DNA from: Planctomyces sp. SH-PL62
GTDB taxonomy: Bacteria > Planctomycetota > Planctomycetia > Planctomycetales > Planctomycetaceae
Assembly (NCBI GenBank): GCA_945905295.1
Contig: CAMDPX010000031.1
Location: 1 to 45,294, forward strand
Direction of reading: 5' to 3'
DNA: 45,294 nucleotides
The notes beneath the pieces were generated by a model. That model had not been told where the DNA came from. It did no database searches and was given only the letters and a program-made list of their open reading frames with translations. Shown piece by piece: positions 1 to 8,242 of this stretch. How positions within the stretch are numbered: the stretch's first letter is position 1; each line of letters begins with the position of its first letter. The translations under genes were made by a program, and so were the position numbers.

Positions 1-51
1 GGGAGCGGCCCGCTACGAACGCTTCCTACCGTATCCAACCGGGCCGCTCCC
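1..51. repeat. Hairpin with 12-bp perfect arms
   Basis: The arms at 1-12 and 40-51 are exact reverse complements (GGGAGCGGCCCG type) around a 27-nt loop. The element abuts the stop codon of the minus-strand beta-propeller gene. It could terminate that transcript, although no T-run follows, or be another member of the intergenic palindromes common in this window. Confidence 0.75.
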
Positions 52-948
52 TCACGGTCGCGGTACGGATGGCTGCGGCGCATCGACCAAAAACAGATCG
101 TGCCATCCGTCGTGTTCGCGGACGATGACGAGGTGTTCGCCGTCGGGAAGCCAATCGGCGTAGTCGTCCCGTTCCGGTGAGTCGGTCACTCGCTGCGGAT
201 GCGAGCCGTCAGCCTGCATCACATAGATCTCCGCGTTGCCATCGCGATGGCTGGTGAAGGCGATTCGCTTTCCATCAGGAGAAAACTTCGGGCGAATGTC
301 CTGACCCGGACTGTTGGTGAGACGCTGCGGGGCGCTGCCGTCGGCGTTCATGCGATAGATCTCGAAGTCGGCATCGCGGCTCGAACCAAACACGATCGTC
401 CGGCCGTCGGGTGAGAACGCGGGCCAGTTGTTGATGCCCGGCGTATCAGCCAATGCCTGTCGCTCGGTGCCGTCGAGCTTCACCGCAAAGAGTTGCTGCC
501 GTCCCCCTTCGCCGAACGAATACACAACTCGCGAGCGATCGGGACCAATCGCTGGACTTCGCAGGCCGGAGAATCCGCCGCCCGGAGCGACTTCCCCAAG
601 TTTGTTCCCCATGTCGTCGTGAATCAGGATCGCTGCTCGCAAGACGCCGACCGTCTTGATGAAGGCGTATGACTTTCCGTCGGCGGAAAACATCGGATCG
701 AACTCCGAAGAGTCCGCCTTCGGGTGCAGCGGCTGCGACGTGCGGTCCTGCAAGTTCAATTTCATCAGTCGGTACAGCGTTGGATTTGCCAACTCGCAGT
801 ACACGACTTCGCGGCCTGCCGAGCATACGGTGGTCGCGAGTTTCAATCGGCCATCGCGCGTCAGTTGCACCGGTTCGGCGGCATGCAGTGGTGGCACGCT
901 TGCGAGAACGAGGCACAACACCAAGCCGACTCTGAAACTGTTCGACAT
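52..948 (-). CDS. Secreted TolB-like WD40/PD40 beta-propeller protein
   Basis: This is probably an exported beta-propeller protein. Repeated blades of the TolB type are visible: PAFSPDGRTIVFGSSR, PKFSPDGKRIAFTSHRDG and ADWLPDGEHLVIV, with interleaved EIYRMNADGS and EIYVMQADGS motifs. These match the PD40 repeat, which usually mediates protein contacts rather than catalysis. The reading frame is open to 1017, but I take the ATG at 948 because it gives a clean signal peptide (MSNSFRVGLVLCLVLASVPP, then LHAAEP). That makes about 298 residues, shorter than full-length TolB, and no TolB N-terminal domain is seen. It is the last gene of the minus-strand series after three DUF1501 genes. Two inverted repeats separate it from the nearest one, so it may have its own promoter. 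Its ligand is unknown. Confidence 0.8.
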   Translation of the reverse strand: MSNSFRVGLVLCLVLASVPPLHAAEPVQLTRDGRLKLATTVCSAGREVVYCELANPTLYRLMKLNLQDRTSQPLHPKADSSEFDPMFSADGKSYAFIKTVGVLRAAILIHDDMGNKLGEVAPGGGFSGLRSPAIGPDRSRVVYSFGEGGRQQLFAVKLDGTERQALADTPGINNWPAFSPDGRTIVFGSSRDADFEIYRMNADGSAPQRLTNSPGQDIRPKFSPDGKRIAFTSHRDGNAEIYVMQADGSHPQRVTDSPERDDYADWLPDGEHLVIVREHDGWHDLFLVDAPQPSVPRP

Positions 949-991
949 GAATAATCCAAAACCGAATGATTGAACGGCCAAAGTCACCCGA

Positions 992-1065
992 AGCGTCAGC
1001 GAGGGCGAACGCTTCACAAACTCACGAATTCAATGCGTTGTGAAGCGTGCGTCCTCGCTGATGCT
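992..1065. repeat. Inverted repeat, 28-nt imperfect arms
   Basis: The arms at 992-1019 and 1038-1065 match as reverse complements with about three mismatches around an 18-nt loop. It lies just upstream of the beta-propeller gene in the 949-1285 gap. Apart from this and the next inverted repeat I see no gene in that gap. Confidence 0.7.
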
Positions 1066-1115
1066 ACAGGTTAGTGCCACAGATCGCAGTTGAACTTTCA
1101 TGGAGCATGAAACTC

Positions 1116-1195
1116 CCCACGGATGGCATGGCAATACCACGGATGAAAAACGAGAAGCCCTGGTTTATCCGTGGTATCGCCATGCCATCCGTGGG
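1116..1195. repeat. Inverted repeat, 29-nt arms with one mismatch
   Basis: The arms at 1116-1144 and 1167-1195 are reverse complements except at one base, around a 22-nt loop. Each arm also contains the short word CCACGGAT twice, so the element has internal symmetry. It lies 91 bp beyond the stop of the DUF1501 gene. A transcription-terminating or RNA-stabilising hairpin is possible, but a mobile palindrome is equally likely because unrelated palindromes fill other gaps here. Confidence 0.75.
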
Positions 1196-1285
1196 AATCA
1201 TCGGTCTAAAAACTCAAGTTTTGATCAGAAGGCAGCCAGCGATGGTTCCGGTGGAAGGTTATTTCTGATCTGTGGCATTAGTGAG

Positions 1286-2623
1286 TTACAGCAGCTCATC
1301 GATCACCTGGCCTCCGGCGAGGACATTCATTTCGGCGCGGGCTTGCGTGTCGAGACCGGCCAACTCGGCGATCGTCGTTCCGACCATCAGCGGCGAAATC
1401 GGTGAGCCGATTGGTTGTTCTCCGCGCTTATCGCTGGAGCCGATCACTCGTCCCGGCTTCACGCCTCCGCCGGCCCAGATCGAGAAGTAACACGGCGGCC
1501 AGTGATCGCGAGCCGCGTTGGGTGTGATCCTGGGAGTTCGACCGAACTCGCCCATCAACACGACCAGCGTTTGATCGAGCAGCCCGCGCTCTTGCAGTTC
1601 ATCGAGCAGCGCCGGGTACGCTCGGTCGAGAATCGGGCAGTGATGGTCTTGCAGCAATTCGAAATTGTAGAGGTGCGTGTCCCAACCAAACTCGAAGCCC
1701 GTGTTGAGCGCTTCCGGATGCCGGCTGTAATTGAGTTGCACGTAAGGCACGCCGGCCTCGACCAGGCGGCAGGCGAGCAAGCTGCTCTGCCCGAAGACCG
1801 TGTGCCCGAAGCGAGCTCGCGTTTTCTCCGACTCGCGCGTCAGGTCGAACGCTTGGCGAGACTGCGGCGTCAGCAAGAGATCGTAGGCCGATTGAAATTT
1901 GCGGTTCCACGAATCGAAGCCGACGGTTTCGAGCGTTCGCGGTACGACGTCCAACTCGCGCATCAGCGTTGCTCGATCGCGAATCCGCACCGGGTTCAAG
2001 CCGTCGAGAAGTTGCAGCGCCGGTATCTCGACCTGACTTTCGGCCGAGCAACCCACGAGTAGCGGATCATGCGCCTGCGTCAGCGTTCCACCACCATACC
2101 CTTCAATGCGCCGTCCGCTATCCGCCAGGGCGCCGCGTGTGAGCGACACAAACGGCGGCAGATTCCCTTTGTGTCCGCGATGCTTGGCGACGATCGACCC
2201 GAAGTTCGGCTGCACCGGAGCGGGGAGTTCCTTGAATCCGGTGAGCGCCATCGTTCCGCCGTCGGGATGTCCCGGTTCGGAGGTCGCGTGAGAGCGGATG
2301 ATCGAGAACCGATCGCTGCGGCTGGCCATGCGCGGCAGCAACTCGGTGAAGTTCAAACCGGGCGTGCGCGTCGCAATCGAATGGAACGGACCACGGAACT
2401 CCATCGGTGCGTCCGGTTTTGGATCACACGTATCGACGTGACTCGGAGCTCCCCACAAAAACACGAAAATCACGGACTTCGCACGCGGCTCTTTTCGCAC
2501 GACTTGTTGTCCGACGGCTTGCGACAACCCCATGCCGATCGGCACCGACGCGGCCATTCGCAAGAACGATCGACGCCCGACTGCCCCGCAAGTCTTCGTC
2601 CGAAATGAACCGACGTCGAACAT
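1286..2623 (-). CDS. DUF1501 family protein, Tat-exported
   Basis: DUF1501 proteins belong to the alkaline phosphatase/sulfatase-like fold and are greatly expanded in planctomycetes; their substrates are mostly unknown. This copy has 445 residues, the usual length. A twin-arginine signal is at the N-terminus (GRRSFLRMAA near residue 17), so export in folded form is expected. Family landmarks are VIFVFLWGAPSHVDTCDPKP near the start, LPRMASRSDRFSIIRSHAT, VVLMGEFGRTPRI and the C-terminal RDHWPPCYFSIWAGGGVKPG. It is more divergent than the two other DUF1501 genes here. It follows the DUF1501 gene at 2765-4108 on the same strand, but a 141-bp gap with a perfect inverted repeat separates them. The usual cytochrome-like DUF1549/DUF1553 partner is absent. 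Confidence 0.9.
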   Translation of the reverse strand: MFDVGSFRTKTCGAVGRRSFLRMAASVPIGMGLSQAVGQQVVRKEPRAKSVIFVFLWGAPSHVDTCDPKPDAPMEFRGPFHSIATRTPGLNFTELLPRMASRSDRFSIIRSHATSEPGHPDGGTMALTGFKELPAPVQPNFGSIVAKHRGHKGNLPPFVSLTRGALADSGRRIEGYGGGTLTQAHDPLLVGCSAESQVEIPALQLLDGLNPVRIRDRATLMRELDVVPRTLETVGFDSWNRKFQSAYDLLLTPQSRQAFDLTRESEKTRARFGHTVFGQSSLLACRLVEAGVPYVQLNYSRHPEALNTGFEFGWDTHLYNFELLQDHHCPILDRAYPALLDELQERGLLDQTLVVLMGEFGRTPRITPNAARDHWPPCYFSIWAGGGVKPGRVIGSSDKRGEQPIGSPISPLMVGTTIAELAGLDTQARAEMNVLAGGQVIDELL

Positions 2624-2666
2624 GAGCCGTCTCGTGGATCAGAAGAGTTGTGTCGATGATCGTGAA

Positions 2667-2753
2667 GGGGTCGGGAGTCTTTTTCATGCCGCAGTCGAGA
2701 GAGTTGCAGTTGTCGAGTTCGTGTCGTGCGGCATGAAAAAGACTCCCGACCCC
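2667..2753. repeat. Perfect 27-bp inverted repeat between DUF1501 genes
   Basis: The arms at 2667-2693 and 2727-2753 are exact reverse complements around a 33-nt loop. The arm contains a run of five T (or A on the other strand), so the RNA could act as a terminator or processing signal in either direction. It fills most of the gap between two same-strand genes. Confidence 0.85.
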
Positions 2754-2764
2754 GTTGCGGAGAC

Positions 2765-4108
2765 TCACGCCAATTCCGGCAACGGCTTCTTACCATCGAC
2801 GACGTACTGCGGTCGCCCCGCCAGATCATTGAGCTTCGTTTCGAGGTCGATGCCAAGATGCTGATAAAGCGTTGCGATGACCTCGGCAAAGTGAATTGGG
2901 CGTTCGGCGATTTCGGCTCCGTGTCGATCGGTCGCTCCGATCACTTGTCCCGCGCGGATGCCGCCACCAGCGAGGACTCCGCCACCGACTTGCGGCCAGT
3001 GATCGCGGCCGGCGTCTGGGTTGATGCGTGGCGTGCGGCCAAACTCGCCCCACGCACAGACCATCACGTCGTCGGCTAGGCCGCGAGCGTGCAAGTCCTC
3101 GATCAAAGCGGAAAGTCCTTGATCGAACGGCGGCAGGTGCGTGTTCTTCATGCCGTTGAAGTTATCGCTGTGGAAATCCCAGCGGCCAAAGTTCAGCGTC
3201 ACCACGCGAGCACCCGCTTCGACCAATCGCCGAGCCATCAAAAAATGTTCGAGGTTCCGCGGTGCTCCGTCGCCAAAGTTCTTCTCGTCCCCTTTGCCGT
3301 ACCGTTCGCGCGTCGCGGCGTCTTCTTTCGACAGATCGAGCGCATCGACCAACTTGCTCGACGTGAGAATCTCGAACGCCTGACGAGCAAGTGAGTCCAT
3401 GCCGATCATCGTCCCCGAAGCATCGACCTCGCGGCGAATCTGATCGACCGAAGCCAGCAATGCTTTGCGATCACCGAGTCGAGTCGCATCAATTCCATTG
3501 AGCACCATGTCCGCTCGCCCCGGCCCCGACGGACGGAACGCCGCGTGAGAAACTCCCAAGTAGCCGGGCAATCCCGGCGAGCCATACGGCGGATGCCCCG
3601 TGTCCGGCGACAAGCCCACGAATGGTGGAACAGACTTGCTGCGCGGACCAAGCACCTTCGACACCGTCGAACCGACCGACGGCCAACCACCCGGAGGCTG
3701 CTGCCGCTTCGAGCGGCCGGTGTAGCAAATGAACGAATCGTGATCCCCGTCCGGCGATCCGTAGACCGACCGCAACGGCACGAGCTTGTCCATGATCGCG
3801 GCCATGCGTGGCATGTGCTCGCAAATCTCGATGCCGGAGACGTTCGTCGGGATCGGCCGGAACTCACCCCGAATCTCCGCCGGGGCATTCATTTTTAAGT
3901 CATACATGTCCTGATGACCGGGAGCTCCGCACATGTAGACCATGATGACGGACTTCGCCGATTTCTTGCCGGCCAGTTGTTCGGCTCGCAGCAAATCAGT
4001 CAGCGTCAAACCGCCAACGGCCAACGCTCCAACCTTGAGCATGTCGCGACGAGAGATTCCATCGCACAGCGTCTTCTTCGATCCGAAAAAATTCAGCATG
4101 GTGGGCAT
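2765..4108 (-). CDS. DUF1501 family protein, Tat-exported
   Basis: This is a second DUF1501 protein of 447 residues. The twin-arginine motif SRRDMLKVGALAVGG starts near residue 19. Family blocks are VIMVYMCGAPGHQDMYDLK, ICEHMPRMAAIMDKLVPLRS, VTLNFGRWDFHSDNF, VCAWGEFGRTPRINPDAGRD and GGGIRAGQVIGATDRHG, followed by the C-terminal LYQHLGIDLETKLNDLAGRP. Conserved Asp/His residues are compatible with the phosphatase-like fold, but I cannot assign metal ligands by eye. An in-frame ATG three codons later (4099) is an alternative start; neither has a convincing ribosome-binding site. It lies 105 bp downstream of the membrane kinase and may be co-transcribed with it. Confidence 0.92.
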   Translation of the reverse strand: MPTMLNFFGSKKTLCDGISRRDMLKVGALAVGGLTLTDLLRAEQLAGKKSAKSVIMVYMCGAPGHQDMYDLKMNAPAEIRGEFRPIPTNVSGIEICEHMPRMAAIMDKLVPLRSVYGSPDGDHDSFICYTGRSKRQQPPGGWPSVGSTVSKVLGPRSKSVPPFVGLSPDTGHPPYGSPGLPGYLGVSHAAFRPSGPGRADMVLNGIDATRLGDRKALLASVDQIRREVDASGTMIGMDSLARQAFEILTSSKLVDALDLSKEDAATRERYGKGDEKNFGDGAPRNLEHFLMARRLVEAGARVVTLNFGRWDFHSDNFNGMKNTHLPPFDQGLSALIEDLHARGLADDVMVCAWGEFGRTPRINPDAGRDHWPQVGGGVLAGGGIRAGQVIGATDRHGAEIAERPIHFAEVIATLYQHLGIDLETKLNDLAGRPQYVVDGKKPLPELA

Positions 4109-4213
4109 TCAGAAGGCGGGAGGAATTAGGCAGGAGTCATCGGAGATACATCAGGAAAAGCCGATGCGGGCACATGGTAGTATCGGGCGACGGCGACTGA
4201 CAACGAGAGACAA

Positions 4214-5956
4214 TCAAGATCGACGCATCTCTCCGTCGCGTCGTTGCCGGTAATACTTCCAACCCGGCACGAAGAAGCTCAATCCAGAGGCCACGCCAAA
4301 CAGTGCGATCCGCAAATCGGGAATGCGCCACAGAGGCATCAGCGCCATGACGATGCCGATCAAGAACATCGCAACTGCCTGGATGTAGAACCGGCCGGAC
4401 AGGATCGCGGCTTTGACCAGGAAGACCATGCCGCTGATGAGGCCCAGCACCGGTGAGAGCGACAGCACGTCCAATCCCAACGACCACTCGACGACGTAGA
4501 GGCCGGTGCTGGCGATCATGCTGCCGGCCCAGGTGTGAGCGATTTGGCGTTCGACGAAAGTGATCGGACCTGCTCGGCGGCGCAGGCTCCAGAAGCACGC
4601 GGCCCAGATGCCCAGCAGCACGACCCAGAGGCCCGGATAGACCCAGCGTGATTTCACATCACAGAGCAACAGCACGTTGGTCAGCATGCTCATCGCGAAG
4701 ATGACGGCGGCGTGCCACATCCAGAGCAAACCCCAGTTCTGCAAGACGACGGCGTGATGCGTCTCGCGAAAGGCTCGGCTGAGGATTTGCGAGAAGTGCC
4801 CCGATCTCGCGGAGATCGGCTCGTGAGCCAAGAACGCTTGTAGATCATCGGCGAGCGCATCGGCGGTCGCGTAGCGCAAGTCGCTGGGCTTTTGCAGGCA
4901 CTTCAGCGCGATGAGTTCGAGGTCGGGATCGGCATCGGGATTGAGCACTCGTGGTGGGATCGGGTCTTGTTCAAGCACTTGCAAGATGGTGTCCACGGGC
5001 GAGGCTGCTTGAAATGGCGGACGACCAGTGAGCATCGCGAACAAGATTGCTCCGAGGCTGTAGACATCGCTGGCCGGGCCGACTTCACCGCGCTGGCCTG
5101 CGGCCTGTTCGGGAGCCATATAGCTCGGCGTACCGAGGATCGCGCCGCTCGCAGTGAGTTGCGTGACTTGTTCGCCGTGGAGCACGTTTTCAACGTGCTT
5201 CGATGCGGGCACGTTGGAAACGTGCCCCACGAGGCGTTTCGCGAGTCCGAAGTCGGTGACATACGGCTGTCCCTCGCGGTCGATCAAAATGTTCGACGGT
5301 TTGAGGTCACGATGCAGGATGCCATGCCGATGCGCGGCGGCGACCGCTCGACAAATCGGAACCAGCAACTCGGCGGCTTCGCGTGCTGGCAATGGTCCGT
5401 CCGTCAGCCGCTTCGCCAGCGTCGTCCCCTCGATCAGCGGCATGATGAAGAACGGCTGCCCGTCGAGTTCACCGACTTCATACACCGAGACGACATGCGG
5501 ATGCTTGAGCTTCGCGGCGGCCTCGGCCTCGGCTTGAAACCGAGATAGGTCGGTCGCTGATGCCAACCGGCCGGGCAAAATCATCTTCAGCGCGACGGCG
5601 CGATTGAGGCTGATCTGCGTCGCGCGATAAACAACCCCCATGCCGCCGCGGCCGATCTCTTCCAGCAACTCGAAGTCGCCGACTCGCCGTGGCGTAGAGC
5701 AGGCGGCTCGCCTGCTTCCGTCTCTATCGTCTTCTGGCTCAGGCGGGCCGCCCGAGCTACGGGTGAAGCTGCCGAAGTCTTCGGCGATCATTGCGGTCGC
5801 CCACAACTCGCGCAGTTCGGTTTCGAGTTCCGGGTGCTCGCGAGTGACGTCGGCAAAATCCGGCATCCGGCCATCGCGCGACGAGGCGACCAGCCGTTCG
5901 AGTAAGGCAAACAAAATTTCGTCGCGATCATCGGACACGGCGTAGCGATCAATCAC
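4214..5956 (-). CDS. Membrane Ser/Thr protein kinase carrying two in-frame repeat insertions
   Basis: This is a Hanks-type kinase with an intact active site: glycine loop GRGGMGVVY (102-110), VALK lysine K124, HRDLKPSN (215-222), DFG (235-237) and APE (281-283). Residues 1-65 are a helical N-terminal region common in planctomycete kinases. The C-terminal 170 or so residues hold about five hydrophobic segments, so the kinase is membrane-anchored. The start is GTG, and its GTGA overlaps the stop of the upstream DUF1501 gene, which implies translational coupling. Two stretches look foreign. Residues 243-260, between DFG and APE in the activation segment, and residues 66-88, in the linker before the kinase domain, are both encoded by palindromic repeats. 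Whether autophosphorylation tolerates the activation-loop insert is unknown. The substrate is unknown; linkage to an ECF sigma factor and DUF1501 genes suggests a shared regulatory circuit. Confidence 0.93.
   Translation of the reverse strand: MIDRYAVSDDRDEILFALLERLVASSRDGRMPDFADVTREHPELETELRELWATAMIAEDFGSFTRSSGGPPEPEDDRDGSRRAACSTPRRVGDFELLEEIGRGGMGVVYRATQISLNRAVALKMILPGRLASATDLSRFQAEAEAAAKLKHPHVVSVYEVGELDGQPFFIMPLIEGTTLAKRLTDGPLPAREAAELLVPICRAVAAAHRHGILHRDLKPSNILIDREGQPYVTDFGLAKRLVGHVSNVPASKHVENVLHGEQVTQLTASGAILGTPSYMAPEQAAGQRGEVGPASDVYSLGAILFAMLTGRPPFQAASPVDTILQVLEQDPIPPRVLNPDADPDLELIALKCLQKPSDLRYATADALADDLQAFLAHEPISARSGHFSQILSRAFRETHHAVVLQNWGLLWMWHAAVIFAMSMLTNVLLLCDVKSRWVYPGLWVVLLGIWAACFWSLRRRAGPITFVERQIAHTWAGSMIASTGLYVVEWSLGLDVLSLSPVLGLISGMVFLVKAAILSGRFYIQAVAMFLIGIVMALMPLWRIPDLRIALFGVASGLSFFVPGWKYYRQRRDGEMRRS
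5177..5230. repeat. Palindromic repeat inside kinase activation loop
   Basis: Two tandem hairpins (GAGCACGTT/AACGTGCTT and GGGCACGTT/AACGTGCCC types) form an imperfect overall palindrome of 54 bp, or 18 codons. The same family occurs between genes at 10245-10307. On the minus strand it encodes VGHVSNVPASKHVENVLH, which interrupts the otherwise canonical DFGLAK...GTPSYMAPEQ segment. Confidence 0.85.
5693..5761. repeat. In-frame palindromic repeat in kinase linker
   Basis: The ends at 5693-5715 and 5737-5761 are imperfect reverse complements that begin CGTAG. The unit is 69 bp (23 codons) and encodes a low-complexity stretch (SGGPPEPEDDRDGSRRAACS) before the kinase domain. Its AGGCGGCTCGCCTGC core recurs as a single hairpin at 41342-41362 inside the oxygenase gene. 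Confidence 0.7.
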
Positions 5957-7338
5957 AGCAATTCGTGAATCGGCTTCACGCCGGCATCGACGAGGTAATG
6001 CGGGCGACCTTGTAAGTCTTGAACCGTCGTGTTCGCGCCGTCGATTCCAAGGTGCTGGTACAGCGTCGCGAAGACTTCTTGGAACGTGACCGGACGATCG
6101 ACTGCTTCGCCAGCGATCTTGTCGGAGGCTCCGATGACTTGCCCCGCGCGGATGCCTCCGCCCGCGAGCAACGCGCAGGCAAGGCGCGGCCAGTGATCGC
6201 GGCCGACTTGCTTGCTGATGACCGGTGTGCGGCCGAACTCACCCCAGACGAGGACCATCGTGTCGTCGAGCATCCCGCGCACTTGCAGGTCGTCGACCAG
6301 CGTCGTCATTGCGTTGTCGAAGATCGGGAAGTCTTCTTGCTCGCGGAGGAAGATCGAGTTGTTCGCTCGCCCCTCGGCGTTGAGGCCGCCGTGCCAATCC
6401 CACTTGCTGTAATTGAGTGTGACGACTCGCACGCCCGCTTCGATCAGCCGCCGAGCCATCAACATGCTCTGTGGGACGCGCGGTGCGCCGTTGCCGTCCA
6501 TCATGATCTTCGGATTGCCGATCCCGTATCGAGCGACGATGCGCGGATCTTCTTTCGAGAGATCAAGTGCCTCGGCCAAGCGAGACGACGTCAACAAGTC
6601 CATCGCTTGCCGCGTGAACGTGTCGAGTCCGTCCATCATTCCTTTCGCATCGACATTGCGACGGAAGCGATCCACGCTCGATAGCAAAGCCTTTCGATCT
6701 CCAAGACGTTCCGGCGTCACGCCATTGAGCACCATGTCATCGCGTGTCGAACCCAGTGGGCGAAAACCCGACTGACCAACTCCAAGAAATCCCGGTCCCG
6801 GTTCGTTGTACGGCCCGTGAGTGGTGGTGTAGCAGAGGCTGACATACGGCGGAGTTGCCGGATCAACCGGCCCCTTGACCTTCGACACCGTCGATCCGAA
6901 TTGCGGCCAGCCTCCGGTGGGGACTCCTGCGCCGCGCGGCGGACGGCCGGTGAAGCATTGCGTGGCATCGTGCTCGGCCTGAGCACCGACCAGCGAGCGG
7001 ATCGGAACGAACCGATCCATCATCGTCGCCATCTTGGGGAGCAACTCGCCGATCTCGACGCCGGGCACATTGGTGGCGATCGGCTTCCACGGACCAGCGA
7101 TCTCTGACGGCGCGAACGGCTTCAAATCAAAGAGGTCCTGGTGAGGAGGACCACCGACCAAATAGATCATGATGACCGACTTCGGTCGCTTGGTCGTCGA
7201 TTCCGCTCGCGCGTCGGCCGCCAGCAATTGCGACAGCGTCAATCCGCCCCAGCCCAGCCCGCCGATCCGCAGAAAGTTGCGGCGCGACATTCCGTCGCAG
7301 AATTGTTGGTCATCCGACTGGCCGAGAAGCGTCAGCAT
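5953..7338 (-). CDS. DUF1501 family protein, Tat-exported
   Basis: This is the third DUF1501 protein, 461 residues. A twin-arginine signal SRRNFLRIGGLGWGG lies near residue 18. Family blocks are VIMIYLVGGPPHQDLFDLKP, IGELLPKMATMMDRFVPIRS, TLNYSKWDWHGG, LVWGEFGRTPVISKQVGRDH and AGGGIRAGQVIGASDK. The ATG at 7338 has GGAAGG about ten bases upstream. Its stop overlaps the GTG of the kinase, so the two are translated from one message. It closely resembles the 2765-4108 protein and less so the 1286-2623 one. The ECF sigma gene lies 141 bp upstream on the same strand. The set is therefore sigma factor, DUF1501, kinase, DUF1501, DUF1501, an arrangement I do not recognise as a standard operon. Confidence 0.93.
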   Translation of the reverse strand: MLTLLGQSDDQQFCDGMSRRNFLRIGGLGWGGLTLSQLLAADARAESTTKRPKSVIMIYLVGGPPHQDLFDLKPFAPSEIAGPWKPIATNVPGVEIGELLPKMATMMDRFVPIRSLVGAQAEHDATQCFTGRPPRGAGVPTGGWPQFGSTVSKVKGPVDPATPPYVSLCYTTTHGPYNEPGPGFLGVGQSGFRPLGSTRDDMVLNGVTPERLGDRKALLSSVDRFRRNVDAKGMMDGLDTFTRQAMDLLTSSRLAEALDLSKEDPRIVARYGIGNPKIMMDGNGAPRVPQSMLMARRLIEAGVRVVTLNYSKWDWHGGLNAEGRANNSIFLREQEDFPIFDNAMTTLVDDLQVRGMLDDTMVLVWGEFGRTPVISKQVGRDHWPRLACALLAGGGIRAGQVIGASDKIAGEAVDRPVTFQEVFATLYQHLGIDGANTTVQDLQGRPHYLVDAGVKPIHELL

Positions 7339-7479
7339 TTTCGGGGCACCTTCCTGCGGAACATGGATCGGGGCGTTTCACTCAGAAGATCGGCTGAGGA
7401 TCGTATCAGGCATGACTGATGCCACCAAGTTCGTTGTGAGGCAGGTTGGCAAAATGATGGGGAACAGAATGATGAGCAG

Positions 7480-8109
7480 TCATATTCCGGAAGCTGATCC
7501 TTCGATGCCGAGCACCGATCTCAGCCGTCGCAGTGCCCGCAAGTATCTCATCCCGGCGGCCGGTTGCGAGAGGCCGAGCAGTTCAGCGACCTCGCTGTTG
7601 CCGAGTTGCTCGCAATGCCGCATCAACAGGATCTCACGATCGGTCTCGTCGAGTTGTTCGAGGGCACCGAGAAAGCGTACCTCGATCTCCTTACGGATCG
7701 AGGCGGCTGCCGGCGTTAGTTCTTGAGCGCTGATCTGCGCGAACAGATCAAACGCCGATGAGACATCCGCCGACTGTGGTGCATGCTGCTCGCGATCCAC
7801 GCTACGACGTTGAGCGTGATGGCGGCGATGCACGTCGATCATCCGGTCTTTGGCCAGATGCCGCAGCCACAGATGAAATGGCATCGAACCGTTCTGAATA
7901 AAGTCGCTCAGCCGCCCGTGGGCTTCCAGCAAGACATCCTGCACGACATCGCTGGCATCGACTCGCCCAGCGACGGCGCGGTCCAGCCGAGCTTGAACCA
8001 TGCGTCGCAATGAGTCGCGATGCCGCTCGAGCAAATCATTGATCGCGGCGGAATCTCCGCCCCGCGCGGCATTCAACAACTGCTGAGTCTGTTCCGAATT
8101 GGGAAGCAT
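7480..8109 (-). CDS. ECF-type RNA polymerase sigma factor
   Basis: This 209-residue sigma-70 family protein has the two ECF domains. Region 2 is seen as DASDVVQDVLLEAHGRLSDF and FHLWLRHLAKDRMIDVHRRH. Region 4 is seen as DREILLMRHCEQLGNSEVAE followed by LLGLSQPAAGMRYLRALRRL, a helix-turn-helix for the -35 element. Proteins of this style in planctomycetes are often linked to Ser/Thr kinases rather than to a classical anti-sigma factor, and a kinase is nearby here. No transmembrane anti-sigma gene is adjacent. The ATG at 8109 is the only sensible start. Its regulon cannot be told from the sequence; the downstream DUF1501-kinase genes are plausible targets. Confidence 0.92.
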   Translation of the reverse strand: MLPNSEQTQQLLNAARGGDSAAINDLLERHRDSLRRMVQARLDRAVAGRVDASDVVQDVLLEAHGRLSDFIQNGSMPFHLWLRHLAKDRMIDVHRRHHAQRRSVDREQHAPQSADVSSAFDLFAQISAQELTPAAASIRKEIEVRFLGALEQLDETDREILLMRHCEQLGNSEVAELLGLSQPAAGMRYLRALRRLRSVLGIEGSASGI

Positions 8110-8133
8110 GTTGGCTCAGCCTGGCATTACGTA

Positions 8134-8239
8134 GCCGTCATCGCTCCGCGTGACGAGCCGAGTGCTTCACAACAGCCAAACTTCTTCAGTGATTCCAGCC
8201 GTGTGGAGCGTCCGGCTCATCACGCGGAGCGATGATGGC
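8134..8239. repeat. Inverted repeat, 27-nt arms (25 of 27 paired)
   Basis: The arms at 8134-8160 and 8213-8239 are reverse complements with two mismatches around a 52-nt loop. It fills the gap between the STAS gene, whose stop is just beyond the right arm, and the sigma gene. It could attenuate read-through from STAS into sigma, or be a mobile intergenic palindrome. Confidence 0.75.
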
Positions 8240-8242
8240 AAC

